Source of the DNA: Alphaproteobacteria bacterium
GTDB lineage: Bacteria; Pseudomonadota; Alphaproteobacteria; Rhodobacterales; Rhodobacteraceae
Assembly: GCA_030429495.1 (NCBI GenBank)
Contig: JAUIFH010000001.1
Span: forward strand, 434,001-498,000
Reading direction: 5' to 3'
DNA: 64,000 nucleotides
Shown: piece after piece, positions 1 to 9,127 of the stretch
How the letters are laid out: each line of letters begins with the position of its first letter
Numbering within the stretch: position 1 is the stretch's first letter
Made by a program: the position numbers and the translations under genes
The notes under the pieces: generated by a model
What the model was told of the DNA's origin: nothing
What the model saw: the letters and a program-made list of their open reading frames with translations, nothing else
Database searches by the model: none

Positions 1-1011
1 TCGCTCGACCTGATCGAGCCAGCGGGCGACCTGCTTCGGCTGCACCTGTCGGGCGCGCAGTCCGGCACGATCCTCGTGCGCAAGCTGATCATGGCGACCG
101 GACGCGACGGCACCGGCGTTCCGAACATCCCGGCCTTCGTGAAGGGCGTCTCGAAAAGCCGCTGGGCCCATAGCTCCGATCCAATCGACTTCGCGGCACT
201 CAAAGGCAAGCGTGTGACTGTCGTCGGCGTCGGCGCGTCGGCCGTCGACAACTCGGCGGAGGCGCTCGAACATGGCGCGGTCGAAGTCCGCCACCTGATC
301 CGCCGGGCGGAAATGCCGACGATCAACAAGCTGATGGGCGTTGGCAGTTTCGGTTTCACCGCCGGTTATGGTGAGTTGCCGGACGAATGGCGCTGGCGGA
401 TCATGAACTATTCCTTCGTGACGCAGACGCCGTCGCCGCGCGGATCGACCCTGCGCGTTTCGCGCCACAAGAACGCGCATTTCCATTTCGGCTGCGGCGT
501 CGAGAAGGTCGAGGAGGCCGGTGACGCGCTACGGGTCCACGTAAGCGGTGGCCGGGAGATCGAGACCGATTTCCTGATCCTCGGCACCGGTTTCATCACC
601 GATCCGATGGCGCGGTCCGAATTCGGCGATGCGGTGAATGACATCGCACTCTGGCGTGACGCCTACCGTCCGCCGCAGGGCGAGGAGAACCGCGATCTCG
701 GTTCCTTCCCCTATCTCAATACCGATTTCACCTTTCGCGAGAAGGTGCCGGGGAACGCGCCGTGGCTCGCCAATGTCTATTGCTTCAACTACGGCGCGAC
801 GGCCAGCCTCGGGAAAGTTTCGGGCGACATTCCGGGCGTGTCCGAGGGTGCCGACTGGCTGACGAAGGCGCTGGCCGCGCGGCTTTACTCAGAGGATATC
901 GCGCGGCACTGGAACGATCTTCAGGCCTACGACACGCCGGAACTTCTCGGCGACGAATGGGCGGCGTCCGATCTCCCGAAAACCGCCGGTCTGGCAGGAA
1001 AAGTTGCATGA
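1..1011 (+). CDS. Flavin-containing monooxygenase-like NAD(P)/FAD oxidoreductase, 5'-truncated by window edge
   Basis: The reading frame is already open at base 1, so the N-terminus with the first FAD-binding GxGxxG lies outside the window; 336 residues are visible. An MATG motif lies near visible residues 31-34. A second Rossmann motif (VVGVGASAVD) lies around residues 74-83, and an 'LILGTGF' flavoprotein motif follows later. This two-dinucleotide-site layout is typical of class B flavin monooxygenases and related N-hydroxylases, which use NADPH and O2 to oxygenate N, S or C atoms. The stop overlaps the next start (ATGA), so it is co-translated with two CMD-fold proteins and an opine-dehydrogenase-like enzyme, upstream of a polyamine-type importer. 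The likely substrate is therefore an imported amine, but this is inference. Confidence 0.75.
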   Translation, partial: SLDLIEPAGDLLRLHLSGAQSGTILVRKLIMATGRDGTGVPNIPAFVKGVSKSRWAHSSDPIDFAALKGKRVTVVGVGASAVDNSAEALEHGAVEVRHLIRRAEMPTINKLMGVGSFGFTAGYGELPDEWRWRIMNYSFVTQTPSPRGSTLRVSRHKNAHFHFGCGVEKVEEAGDALRVHVSGGREIETDFLILGTGFITDPMARSEFGDAVNDIALWRDAYRPPQGEENRDLGSFPYLNTDFTFREKVPGNAPWLANVYCFNYGATASLGKVSGDIPGVSEGADWLTKALAARLYSEDIARHWNDLQAYDTPELLGDEWAASDLPKTAGLAGKVA

Positions 1012-1499
1012 TCGTGGATAGCCTGCCCCGAACCACCCTGACCGAGATCGCCGGCATGGCCGGCGGCGGCGCGGCTCTGCCGGCGCTGGCCGCGCGGCTG
1101 AACATCGTCGAGATGACGCAGGCGGCAGAGGATGCCGTGCTTCAGCCGAAGGATGCCGGCCGCTGGCCGCATGCGCTGCGCGCGGCCCTCGCGGCGCGTA
1201 TCGCGCGGCAAAACGATTGCCCGGCGCTCGCCGACCGTTATGCGGGAATGGCCGGCGCCGACATGGCGGTCGCCGATCCGGCCGTGGCGGGCGAAGCGGA
1301 GGGCCTGACACTGGTCTGCCGCTTCATGGACAAGGTATCCGTCAGCCCGCGCGACGTGGCGGCCAGGGACATTTTGGAGTTGCAGGAGGCCGGCGTGTCC
1401 GATGCCGACATCGTCCGGCTCTGCGAGCTGAATGCCTTCGTCTCGTATCAGGTCCGGGTCATCGCCGGCCTTCGGCTCATGGCGGAGAGCGTAGCATGA
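1008..1499 (+). CDS. CMD-domain (AhpD-fold) protein without a CxxC motif
   Basis: A 163-residue helical protein starting at the ATG that overlaps the preceding stop by four bases. It looks like the CMD-type protein (Avi_7170-like family, from memory) that occurs paired with an alkylhydroperoxidase-domain partner next to ABC importers. The 'ALAARIARQN' and 'LCELNAFVSYQVRVIAGLR' segments fit an AhpD-like helical bundle. Its cysteines are scattered and do not form the CxxC used by AhpD and carboxymuconolactone-decarboxylase-fold peroxidases. It probably works with the next gene, which does carry CxxC. Its exact reaction is unknown; a structural or non-redox role in a heteromer is possible. Confidence 0.6.
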   Translation: MIVDSLPRTTLTEIAGMAGGGAALPALAARLNIVEMTQAAEDAVLQPKDAGRWPHALRAALAARIARQNDCPALADRYAGMAGADMAVADPAVAGEAEGLTLVCRFMDKVSVSPRDVAARDILELQEAGVSDADIVRLCELNAFVSYQVRVIAGLRLMAESVA

Positions 1500-2080
1500 A
1501 CGACGTGATCCACAAGTTCACCCGCAACGTGCCTGACTGGCGACCGCGCGTCACGCCGGTCAAGCTTGAGGACGCGACGCCGGAACAGCTCGACGCGCTT
1601 CAGGTCACGCCGTCGAACACGAAGGTGTCGGCCTACGTCCTGACGCTTGCGCATGATGTCGAGACGCTGAAGGTCCGCTCCCCCCTGTTCAACGGGATCA
1701 TGTATGACCCGGGTGGGCTTGACCGTGCGGCACGCGAGTTGAGCGCACTGGCCGCGTCCGTTCTCAGCCGCTGCGTCTACTGCGCGGCGGTCCATGCCGC
1801 GCGCCACGCCCAGTTGTCGAAGAGCACAGAAGTGACGGACGATCTGTTCGCGAACGGTGACAAGGCCGATCTGACGCCCCGCGACCGGGCGATCTTCGAC
1901 CTGGCCTATGGCCTTGCGGGAAGCCCGCCGGCCGCGACACCCGACCAGATGCGGGCGGCGCGTGACGCCGGGCTCAGCGATGCCGAAATCGTCGACGCGA
2001 TCCTGTCGTCGGCGCTGTTTGGCTGGGCCAACCGGCTGATGCATGTTCTGGGTGATCCGGTACGAAAGGGGGCCGCATGA
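1496..2080 (+). CDS. Peroxidase-related CMD/AhpD-like protein with CxxC
   Basis: A 194-residue protein overlapping its neighbours by ATGA on both sides. Around residues 85-105 it has 'SRCVYCAAVHAA', the CxxC plus downstream His arrangement of alkylhydroperoxidase AhpD-like proteins. A later 'LTPRDRAIFDLAYGLA' block is typical of uncharacterised peroxidase-related enzymes (Avi_7169-like). Such proteins reduce hydroperoxides through the two cysteines, and may detoxify by-products of the adjacent flavin monooxygenase. The family is clear; the physiological substrate is inferred only from context. Confidence 0.75.
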   Translation: MNDVIHKFTRNVPDWRPRVTPVKLEDATPEQLDALQVTPSNTKVSAYVLTLAHDVETLKVRSPLFNGIMYDPGGLDRAARELSALAASVLSRCVYCAAVHAARHAQLSKSTEVTDDLFANGDKADLTPRDRAIFDLAYGLAGSPPAATPDQMRAARDAGLSDAEIVDAILSSALFGWANRLMHVLGDPVRKGAA

Positions 2081-3198
2081 CCGTGGCGGATGACACCCCC
2101 GTCCGGGTCGGCATCGCCGGCGCCGGCTCGATCGCCTTCGCGACGGCGGCGCTGCTGCATGAGAATGGCCATGTGCCGATGCTCTGGTCGCCATCCGGCA
2201 ACGGGACGGATGCGCTTGCCGCCGGCGGTCCTCTGACCGCGACGGGCGCGGTCGAAACCGTGTTCGCCCCTGCCCTGGCCGCGAGTGCCGAGGCGCTGGT
2301 GGCGGCGAACGACGTCATTCTCATCGCGGTTCCCGGCTACGGGCACAAGGCGGTGATGGACACGCTCATCCCGCATTTGCGGCCCGGGCAGGCGGTGATC
2401 ATCTCGTCCCACGCTTCTTTCGGCGGGCTCTATCTGGCCGATGCGTTGGCTGCCCGGGGCGTGCGTCTGCCAGTCATCGCCTGGGGCACCACGGCGGTCA
2501 CGGGGCGGAAGACTGCGCCCGACCGCGTTCAGGTGAACACCGTGCGCGCCCGGATCGACATGTGCACGGTTCCCGAAAGCGACGCGCATGCGGGACAGGC
2601 GCTTTGCATCCGGCTTTTCGGCGAACGGTTCCTGCTGCGCGATGGCCTGCTTGCAATCACGCTGTCCAACCTCAACCCGCAGAACCACATGGGCATCGCG
2701 CTTGCCAATATGACGCGGATGGAACGCGGCGAGACCTGGGGGCAGGGCGAGAACGTGACCCCGAATGTCGGGCGGCTGCTTGAGGCGCTGGACCGTGAAA
2801 GACTGGCTATCGCCGAGGCCCTTGGCCTGTCGGTTCGCACGATCTTCGAGCACTTCCATCTTTCCTTCCACGTGCCCGTCGCCTCGATCAGCGAGATGAA
2901 CCAGAACATGCACCGCGAAGGCCGTGGCGGAACCGGGCCGGCGACTGCCGACAGCCGCTATGTGACCGAGGATGTCCCCTTCGGGCTTGCGGTTACGTCA
3001 GCCTTGGGCAGAATCGCAGGGGTGCCAGCACGACTGCACGAAGCCGGGACCGAGATATTCTCGGCCATGTATGGCCGGGATTTCCCGGCGGAGAACGATC
3101 TGCTCGACGCAATCGGGCTGCAAGAGATGGATATACACACTTTACGCGGCGCGGTGCGAACCGGCCGCCTTGAAGAAGCGGTCGCAAACGAACCGTGA
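2077..3198 (+). CDS. NAD/NADP octopine/nopaline dehydrogenase family protein
   Basis: A 373-residue protein with an N-terminal Rossmann fold (VGIAGAGSIAFATA, residues 11-24). The C-terminal helical domain contains 'NLNPQNHMG' and 'ALDRERLAIAEALGL', the conserved Asn/His region of opine dehydrogenases. Family members catalyse reversible NAD(P)H-dependent reductive condensation of an amino acid with a keto acid, or oxidise N-(carboxyalkyl)amino acids. It is last in the four-gene overlapping block and lies 31 bases before the binding-protein gene, which points to catabolism of an imported opine or secondary amine. The substrate cannot be read from the sequence. Confidence 0.8.
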   Translation: MTVADDTPVRVGIAGAGSIAFATAALLHENGHVPMLWSPSGNGTDALAAGGPLTATGAVETVFAPALAASAEALVAANDVILIAVPGYGHKAVMDTLIPHLRPGQAVIISSHASFGGLYLADALAARGVRLPVIAWGTTAVTGRKTAPDRVQVNTVRARIDMCTVPESDAHAGQALCIRLFGERFLLRDGLLAITLSNLNPQNHMGIALANMTRMERGETWGQGENVTPNVGRLLEALDRERLAIAEALGLSVRTIFEHFHLSFHVPVASISEMNQNMHREGRGGTGPATADSRYVTEDVPFGLAVTSALGRIAGVPARLHEAGTEIFSAMYGRDFPAENDLLDAIGLQEMDIHTLRGAVRTGRLEEAVANEP

Positions 3199-3229
3199 GA
3201 CCAACCAAACTTCAACAGGAGACGGAGAC

Positions 3230-4336
3230 ATGACCAAACTCATCCTCAACCGGCGGAAGTTCATCGGCACCGCCATGATGACGGGCGCCGCGCTCGCCTC
3301 GCCCGCCTATCTGCGGCGCGCCCATGCGGCGGGCGGCGAAGTGAATATCTGGACCTACAACAACTTCGTGCCGGATGCGTTCAAGGAGCAGTTCGAAAGC
3401 GAAACCGGCATCAAGGTGAACGTTCGCCTTGTCGACGACCAGGGCAAGCAGTTCAACCTGCTTGCGGCCGAACAGCCGAACCCCACCGTGGATATCGTGA
3501 CTGTGGCTGGCCACCGCTTCCTCCAGTTCATCGACAGCGAGCTTCTTGCGCCGCTCGATACCGCGCGCCTGTCGAACTGGGGCAGCATCAACCCGGTCTA
3601 CTCCGAAAGCGACTGGTCTACGATCAACGACAACAAGTGGGGTGCGCCGATCCTCTCGGGGATGGAGATCTTCGCCTACAACACCGATCTCGTCTCGCCC
3701 GACGAGGCGAAGACCTGGGACACGCTCTTCAGCGACAAGTATGCCGGCCAGACCGCGTATGTTCTTCAGGACATGATGTCGATCGTCATGCTCAAGATGG
3801 GTTACGACGGCAACATGGTTGCCTACATGGACAACCCCGACGAAGCGGCGCGGATCGTGGACGAGGCGCGCGATTACCTGATCGCGAACAAGGCCAAGGT
3901 GCGCAAGTACTACGACGGCGGTGCCGAGGTGCAGCAGATGTTCGTCAACCAGGACATCGCCTGCGCCTGCGCCTGGAACGGTCCTGTCGCGGCACTGATG
4001 AACGACGGTTTCCCGGTCGCGATGTCGATCCCTCAGGAAGGCAGCTACGGCTTCGTCTACACCTACAACGTCGCCAAGAACGCGCCGAACGTGGACAACG
4101 CCTACACGTTCCTCGACGCGATCCTCGCGTCCGGCGAGATCGGCGCCGAGATGTCGCGCGCTTCGGGCTTCATCTCCACCTACAAGGATGCGTCCCAGCA
4201 CCTGACCGAGACCGAGCGTGCCTCGACCAGCTTCCCGGAAGAGGAGCTTGCCAACATGCGGTTCTTCCGCGCCGAGGCGAACGAGATGAAATACAAGCTC
4301 GTCGATCCGGCCGTCGAACAGGTCAAGGCGGCCTGA
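3230..4336 (+). CDS. ABC transporter substrate-binding protein, polyamine (PotD/F) type, Tat signal
   Basis: A 368-residue periplasmic binding protein. The start is set by an AGGAGACGGAG ribosome site just upstream of ATG 3230. The N-terminus has a twin-arginine signal (NRRKFIG, residues 7-13) and a probable AxA cleavage near residue 33. The mature part begins 'EVNIWTYNNF', typical of spermidine/putrescine-type binding proteins. It delivers substrate to the two permeases and ATPase encoded next. A strong hairpin in the following spacer probably protects this mRNA segment and keeps the binding protein in excess over the membrane subunits. Confidence 0.85.
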   Translation: MTKLILNRRKFIGTAMMTGAALASPAYLRRAHAAGGEVNIWTYNNFVPDAFKEQFESETGIKVNVRLVDDQGKQFNLLAAEQPNPTVDIVTVAGHRFLQFIDSELLAPLDTARLSNWGSINPVYSESDWSTINDNKWGAPILSGMEIFAYNTDLVSPDEAKTWDTLFSDKYAGQTAYVLQDMMSIVMLKMGYDGNMVAYMDNPDEAARIVDEARDYLIANKAKVRKYYDGGAEVQQMFVNQDIACACAWNGPVAALMNDGFPVAMSIPQEGSYGFVYTYNVAKNAPNVDNAYTFLDAILASGEIGAEMSRASGFISTYKDASQHLTETERASTSFPEEELANMRFFRAEANEMKYKLVDPAVEQVKAA

Positions 4337-4354
4337 GGCGAACAGCAACGATTC

Positions 4355-4379
4355 TCTCCCGGCCCGGTGGGCCGGGAGA
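4355..4379 (+). other. Intercistronic hairpin between binding-protein and permease genes
   Basis: The bases TCTCCCGGCCC and GGGCCGGGAGA form a perfect 11-bp stem with a three-base loop. It sits between the stop of the binding-protein gene and the permease start. No U-run follows, so it is more likely an mRNA-stability or partial-attenuation element than a full terminator. Confidence 0.6.
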
Positions 4380-4406
4380 ACCGCGATATTCTCAAATGGA
4401 GGCACC

Positions 4407-5417
4407 ATGATGCCCGGCAAGGCCGAAACGCGCCCCGGCTCCGGCATTCTGAGCGACGAACAGGACGGCCCGCGCACGGCCGGCTCCCGCCGGACGTTCT
4501 GGGGCGCGCTTGTCGCCGCCCCGCTCTATCAGCAGGTCGTTGGCACGTTGCTTGGCTCGCCACGGCGCCAGTTCGCAATCCTGGTTACCCTGCCGGTAAT
4601 CTGGCTTCTGACGCAGCACCTGGGGCCGATGCTTCAGATGCTCTATGTCAGCCTTGTCGATTCCTACCCGACCGCGCCGGGGCATGAGCGGCATTTCACC
4701 CTCGACAATTATGCCCGCTTCTTCCGCGAGGCGATCTTTGTCATGCCGTTCCTGAGGACGCTGGTCTTTGCGGCGGTGCTGACCTTCGTCACGCTTATCA
4801 TCACCTATCCGGTGGCCTATTTCCTTGCCCGGCACGTCAGGCGCGACAACCAGCTCGTGTTTCTGCTGCTGCTGCTGATCCCGTTCTGGGTGGGCGAGAT
4901 CGTGCGCACCTTTGCGATCATGATCCTGCTCGGCAACAACGGTGCCGTGAACCTTGCGCTGAAGTGGCTGGGCTTTATCGACCGACCGGTGCCGTTCATG
5001 TATACCGGCTTCTCGATCTCCGTGGGTATCATCTACCTCACGGCGCTTTACATGTTGTTGCCGCTCTACTCGGCGCTTGAGAAGCTGCCGAAGAGCTATA
5101 CCGAGGCCGCGGCGGATCTCGGGGCCGGCGCCTGGACCCGGTTCCGCAAGGTGACGCTGCCGCTGACGCTGGAAGGCATCGCCTCGGGCTGTACGCTCGT
5201 CTTTCTGATCTCCACCGGATACTACGCCACGCCCGTCCTGCTTGGCGGCCCGTCGACCACGGTTTTCGCCGAAACCATTGCCGGCTTCTTCCATGTCGCC
5301 GGCGACCAGTGGCCGACCGGCGCGGCGTTTGCGTGCCTGATGTTCGTCACCGCGCTGGCGCTGACCGCGGTCTTCAACCGCTTCATGACCCAGCTTCAGC
5401 ACAGGGGGCGCAAATGA
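4407..5417 (+). CDS. ABC transporter permease, PotB/PotH-like
   Basis: A 336-residue membrane protein with about six or seven hydrophobic segments after a polar N-terminal extension of about 50 residues. The EAA loop 'EAAADLGAGAWTRFRKVTLPL' contacts the ATPase. Two adjacent ATGs occur at 4407 and 4410. The GGAGG at 4398-4402 gives a better spacing (seven bases) for 4410, so the true start may be the second. The gene follows the binding-protein gene and overlaps the second permease by ATGA. It forms half of the channel of the first polyamine-type importer. Confidence 0.88.
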   Translation: MMPGKAETRPGSGILSDEQDGPRTAGSRRTFWGALVAAPLYQQVVGTLLGSPRRQFAILVTLPVIWLLTQHLGPMLQMLYVSLVDSYPTAPGHERHFTLDNYARFFREAIFVMPFLRTLVFAAVLTFVTLIITYPVAYFLARHVRRDNQLVFLLLLLIPFWVGEIVRTFAIMILLGNNGAVNLALKWLGFIDRPVPFMYTGFSISVGIIYLTALYMLLPLYSALEKLPKSYTEAAADLGAGAWTRFRKVTLPLTLEGIASGCTLVFLISTGYYATPVLLGGPSTTVFAETIAGFFHVAGDQWPTGAAFACLMFVTALALTAVFNRFMTQLQHRGRK

Positions 5418-6199
5418 GCCGCGGCACCAGACTCTTCATGTCGCTCATCTACTGGGGGTTCGTGGTCTATGTCTTCGTTCCCCTGATCCTGATGGTGATG
5501 ATGGGCTTCAAGGACTCGAAGTTCATCGGCTTTCCGATCACGTCCTGGACGCTCGACTGGTATACCCGCGTCTTCGCCGATGCCGAAGTGCTCAACGCAT
5601 TCGTCTATTCGATGGTTATCGCGATCGCCTCGACGGCATTCTCGCTGGCCGTCGGCACATGGATCGCGACACTGCTTGTAGGGCGCAGCTTCTTCGGGCG
5701 CGGGATCATCTTCGGGCTGACGATCCTGCCGGCGCTGATTCCGGGCATCATCTCGGCCATCGCGTTCCGGATCTATGCACAGCTTTGGGGCGTGGCGCCG
5801 GGAATGGGCGCGATCATCTGGGCCCATGCGGTGCACAACGTGCCGTTCGTGATGCTGGTCGTCTCGGCCCGGCTTGCGACGCTGCCGCCCAGCTACCATG
5901 ACGCGGCCCGCGACCTTGGCGCAGACCCGGTCGTCGCCTTCTTCCGGGTGACGCTGCCGTATCTTAAGCCGGCGCTGATCGGGGCCGGGATCTTCTGCAT
6001 GCTGCTCAGCTTCGACGACTTCGTGCGGTCGTTCTTCCTGGGCGGATACAAGCCGACACTGCCGGTGCTGATCTTCGCCAAGTTGCGGTCGGGCATGTCG
6101 CCCGAGATCAACGCGATTTCGAGCGTGGTTCTGGTTCTGACCGCTGTTCTCGGGGTCTGGGCTGAACGGTCGATGCGTCGGATGAGCAAAGGAAACTGA
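5414..6199 (+). CDS. ABC transporter permease, PotC/PotI-like
   Basis: A 261-residue inner-membrane permease of about six segments. The EAA motif reads 'DAARDLGADPVVAFFRVTLPYL', and a 'FDDFVRSFFLGG' stretch near the end is typical of PotC-type subunits. ATG 5414 overlaps the stop of the first permease by four bases, and the ATPase begins two bases after its stop. It pairs with the preceding permease. Confidence 0.9.
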   Translation: MSRGTRLFMSLIYWGFVVYVFVPLILMVMMGFKDSKFIGFPITSWTLDWYTRVFADAEVLNAFVYSMVIAIASTAFSLAVGTWIATLLVGRSFFGRGIIFGLTILPALIPGIISAIAFRIYAQLWGVAPGMGAIIWAHAVHNVPFVMLVVSARLATLPPSYHDAARDLGADPVVAFFRVTLPYLKPALIGAGIFCMLLSFDDFVRSFFLGGYKPTLPVLIFAKLRSGMSPEINAISSVVLVLTAVLGVWAERSMRRMSKGN

Positions 6200-6201
6200 C
6201 A

Positions 6202-7314
6202 ATGAAGGACTTCATGACAGGAAATGGCATCGCGGCCGACGAGATTGTCCGCATCGACGGCGTGACGAAGAAGTTCGGCGAAACCTACGCGCTGCAACAG
6301 CTCGACATGTCGATCCGCGCGGGGGAGTTCGTGACCTTCCTCGGCCCGTCCGGCTGCGGCAAGTCGACGACGCTGCGCATCCTCGGCGGGTTCGAGACGC
6401 CGACAACCGGGCGGGTCATCCTTGACGGCGCGGACGTGACGCATCTTCCGCCGAACAAGCGCAAGGTCAACATGGTGTTCCAGGACTATGCACTGTTCCC
6501 GCACATGTCGGTCCGGCGGAACATCGCCTTCGGGCTTGAACTGAAGGGGCTGACCCAGGCACAGATCGCCGCGCGTTCTGACGAGCTGATGGCGTTTCTC
6601 GAACTCGCGCAGCTTGCCGACCGGCTTCCCGATCAGCTGTCGGGCGGTCAGCGCCAGCGGGTTGCGCTGGCGCGCGCCCTCGCGCCCGATCCGGCGCTGC
6701 TGCTTCTCGACGAACCGCTCGGGGCGCTTGATGCGAAGCTGCGCGGACAGGTTCAGGCGGAACTAAAATCCATTCAGCGCCGAACCTCCAAGACGTTCTT
6801 CTTCGTTACCCACGATCAGGACGAGGCCCTCACGATGTCGGACCGGATCGTCGTGATGAACAAGGGCCGGGTCGAACAGGATGGAACTCCGGAGGAGCTT
6901 TACTTCCACCCCGCGTCGCGGTTCGTGGCGGATTTCATCGGCGAGACAAACTTCATCGAGGGAACCGTCGCCGGAGCAGAGGGGCGCGATGTCGTGCTGC
7001 GCTGGGGGGAACAGGTCTTTACCGGCAGCGCACCCATGTCGGGCACACCGAAGAAGGGACAGGCCGCGACCGCCTCGATCCGTTTGGAGAAGCTGGTGGT
7101 CTCCGAATCCCGGCCGGATCTGCCGAACGTCATCGAAGGCCGGGTGACTGGCAAGATCTTTAAGGGCAGCCGGACGGAGCTGGAAGTCAGCATTGAAGGC
7201 GGCACCCCGACATCCATGCGCGCCTATGTGGACACCGCCGTTGGCCACGCGCTCGGCGACGGGCCGGTATGGTTGGGCTGGGAACAGGATTCGATGGCGG
7301 TACTTCGCGACTGA
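6202..7314 (+). CDS. ABC transporter ATP-binding protein, PotA-like
   Basis: A 370-residue ATPase with Walker A (GPSGCGKST, around residues 48-56), Q-loop 'VFQDYALFPHMS', signature LSGGQRQR (146-153), Walker B LLLLDEP (about 166-172), and the H-loop 'FVTHDQDEALTMSD'. A C-terminal TOBE-type domain, as in PotA/UgpC-like proteins, covers roughly residues 270-365. AAGGAAA upstream of the ATG is the likely ribosome site. It ends the first importer operon, tail-to-tail with the amidohydrolase gene. Confidence 0.92.
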   Translation: MKDFMTGNGIAADEIVRIDGVTKKFGETYALQQLDMSIRAGEFVTFLGPSGCGKSTTLRILGGFETPTTGRVILDGADVTHLPPNKRKVNMVFQDYALFPHMSVRRNIAFGLELKGLTQAQIAARSDELMAFLELAQLADRLPDQLSGGQRQRVALARALAPDPALLLLDEPLGALDAKLRGQVQAELKSIQRRTSKTFFFVTHDQDEALTMSDRIVVMNKGRVEQDGTPEELYFHPASRFVADFIGETNFIEGTVAGAEGRDVVLRWGEQVFTGSAPMSGTPKKGQAATASIRLEKLVVSESRPDLPNVIEGRVTGKIFKGSRTELEVSIEGGTPTSMRAYVDTAVGHALGDGPVWLGWEQDSMAVLRD

Positions 7315-7342
7315 GTACCGGTCGGCGCCGGCCGGCTGTGCA

Positions 7343-8965
7343 TCACGTCGCGTCGAACACGACCTCGCCGCCGACCATCGTCGTCAGAACGGCAGTATCG
7401 CCGATCTCATAGGCATCGCAGCTGAAGATGTCGCGGTCGAGGATGATGAGGTCGGCGCATTTCCCGACGCCGAGCGTCCCGGTATCGGCGGTGCGCCACG
7501 CGGCGGCGGCGGCCCCGGTCGTATAGCCGGCGACGGCCTCGGCGCGGGTAATGCGTTCGTCCGGCAGGAACGGCGCGACGGCGCCTTCCGCGATCGGCGG
7601 CTGACGCGTCACGGCGGTTTCGATGATCTGGAATGGATTCAGCGTCGATACCCCCCAATCCGACGAAAGCGCCATCGACGCGCCGGCATCGAGAAGCGAG
7701 CGGAAGGCGTAGATCCATCGGCTGCGCTCGTTGCCCACCATGGGGACGGCGATGTCGGTCACCGACGGCTCGTTGCGGGCCCAAAGCGGCTGGATGTTGG
7801 CCATCACCCCAAGCGCCCGGAAGCGGGGAATATCGGCGGGGTCGATGAACTGGATATGTGCGATCTGGTGCAGCGACGGCCAGTCGCCGTTTGCGCAGCG
7901 CGCGGCTTCGCATCCGTCAAGGGCGGCGCGGACGGCCATGTCGCCGATCGCATGGACATGGATCTGGAACCGTGCGGCGTCGAAGGCCGTGAACATCTCC
8001 TTTATTTGCTCCGGCGTGAACATCAGGGGGGCATTGCCGCCTTCGGCATCGGAATAGGGCGCGATCATTGCTGCTGTCCGATTCTCGACCACACCGTCGA
8101 GGAAGAACTTTGCCGAGTGCATCTTGAAACGGTCGCCCCGTGCCGCGGCGCGGAACCCGTTCAGGCGCTCCAACGCGCCCTCGGTCGTATCGAAGGCGTT
8201 TACGAGGGCGGTTGCGGCAACCCTCAAAGTCAGGCCGCCTGCTGCCTCCATTGCGCGATAGACGCGGACATGCCGTTCATCGACGCGCGCGTCGATGACA
8301 CCGGTTATGCCGTTGCGATGCGCAAGCGCCTGCGCCCATTTCACGCCCTCGGCGAAGTCGGAGTCCGAAATTGCCGGCATCCGCGCCTCGGCCCACATGA
8401 CGGCGTTTTCGTAGAGCATCCCGGTCGGTTCGCCTGCCGCATCCCGGACGAAATGCCCGTTCTGGGGATCCTGCGTCGCACCCGTAAGACCCACGGCACT
8501 GCAACCGAGCGAATTCAGACAGGCATTGTGGCCATCCGAAGCGACGATCAAACATGGGCGGTCGGGCACCGCCCGGTCGAGCAGGTGACGGTCGAGGTTT
8601 TCGGCATGGAAGATACCCGAATACCAGCCCGTCCCGTTGACCCAGGCGCGGTCGTGCGTCGTGGCGAATGCGGACAGTTTCTGCACGATGTCGTCCTGCG
8701 TCCTTGCTGCCGAAAGATCGGCGTTCTGGCTGTAGTCCTGGCCGCTGTCCTGAAGGTGTATATGGGTATCCTGAAATCCGGGAAGGACCAGCCTGCCGCC
8801 CGCGTCGATCACCCGCGCGTCGCGGTCCGCAACCGACCGTATCTCGGCATCCGAACCCAGCGCCAAAACACGGCCGTCCCGCACCGCCAGCGCCTGCGCG
8901 AAGGGGATTGCACCATCCATCGTCACAATGCGCGCGTTGATGACGATCGTGTCGGCCAGTCTCAT
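7343..8965 (-). CDS. YtcJ-like amidohydrolase (amidohydrolase 3 family)
   Basis: A 540-residue metal-dependent hydrolase. It has an N-terminal beta-domain, the first metal ligands HIH (residues 68-70), a central 'HVHAIGDMAV' motif and a late 'SSDWGVSTLNP' Asp motif. This matches the YtcJ-like branch of the amidohydrolase superfamily, whose members hydrolyse amides, formamides or N-acyl groups; most are uncharacterised. No export signal is visible, so it should be cytosolic. It stands alone on the minus strand between two polyamine-type importers and is divergent from the second. It may process a compound brought in by one of them, which is inference. Confidence 0.85.
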   Translation of the reverse strand: MRLADTIVINARIVTMDGAIPFAQALAVRDGRVLALGSDAEIRSVADRDARVIDAGGRLVLPGFQDTHIHLQDSGQDYSQNADLSAARTQDDIVQKLSAFATTHDRAWVNGTGWYSGIFHAENLDRHLLDRAVPDRPCLIVASDGHNACLNSLGCSAVGLTGATQDPQNGHFVRDAAGEPTGMLYENAVMWAEARMPAISDSDFAEGVKWAQALAHRNGITGVIDARVDERHVRVYRAMEAAGGLTLRVAATALVNAFDTTEGALERLNGFRAAARGDRFKMHSAKFFLDGVVENRTAAMIAPYSDAEGGNAPLMFTPEQIKEMFTAFDAARFQIHVHAIGDMAVRAALDGCEAARCANGDWPSLHQIAHIQFIDPADIPRFRALGVMANIQPLWARNEPSVTDIAVPMVGNERSRWIYAFRSLLDAGASMALSSDWGVSTLNPFQIIETAVTRQPPIAEGAVAPFLPDERITRAEAVAGYTTGAAAAAWRTADTGTLGVGKCADLIILDRDIFSCDAYEIGDTAVLTTMVGGEVVFDAT

Positions 8966-9127
8966 GGGAAATGCCTTTCCGGCTAGGGAACCGCGCAGCA
9001 GATTGACGCCGTACAGGCCACCCTGGCAAGCGCGAAATCATAATCGCGTGGCACGAGATAAATCCGCTTCCCGAAACAGAAAACCCGTGCAACACTCCGC
9101 CATTCATCCCCTTTTCAGAGGCATCAA

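Noticed and set aside
7315-7342. Possible bidirectional terminator between the first importer and the amidohydrolase
   Set aside because: CCGGTCGG/CCGGCCGG can pair, but the loop would be only two bases unless the stem is shortened, it relies on a G-U pair, and there is no U-run.
7193-8986. Long plus-strand frame opposite the amidohydrolase
   Set aside because: The minus-strand frame has clear metal-ligand motifs; the plus-strand translation has none.
8966-9127. Promoter in the divergent amidohydrolase/importer spacer
   Set aside because: TTGACG (9003) and CATAAT (9039) are both present but separated by 30 bases, so they do not form a standard sigma-70 pair.
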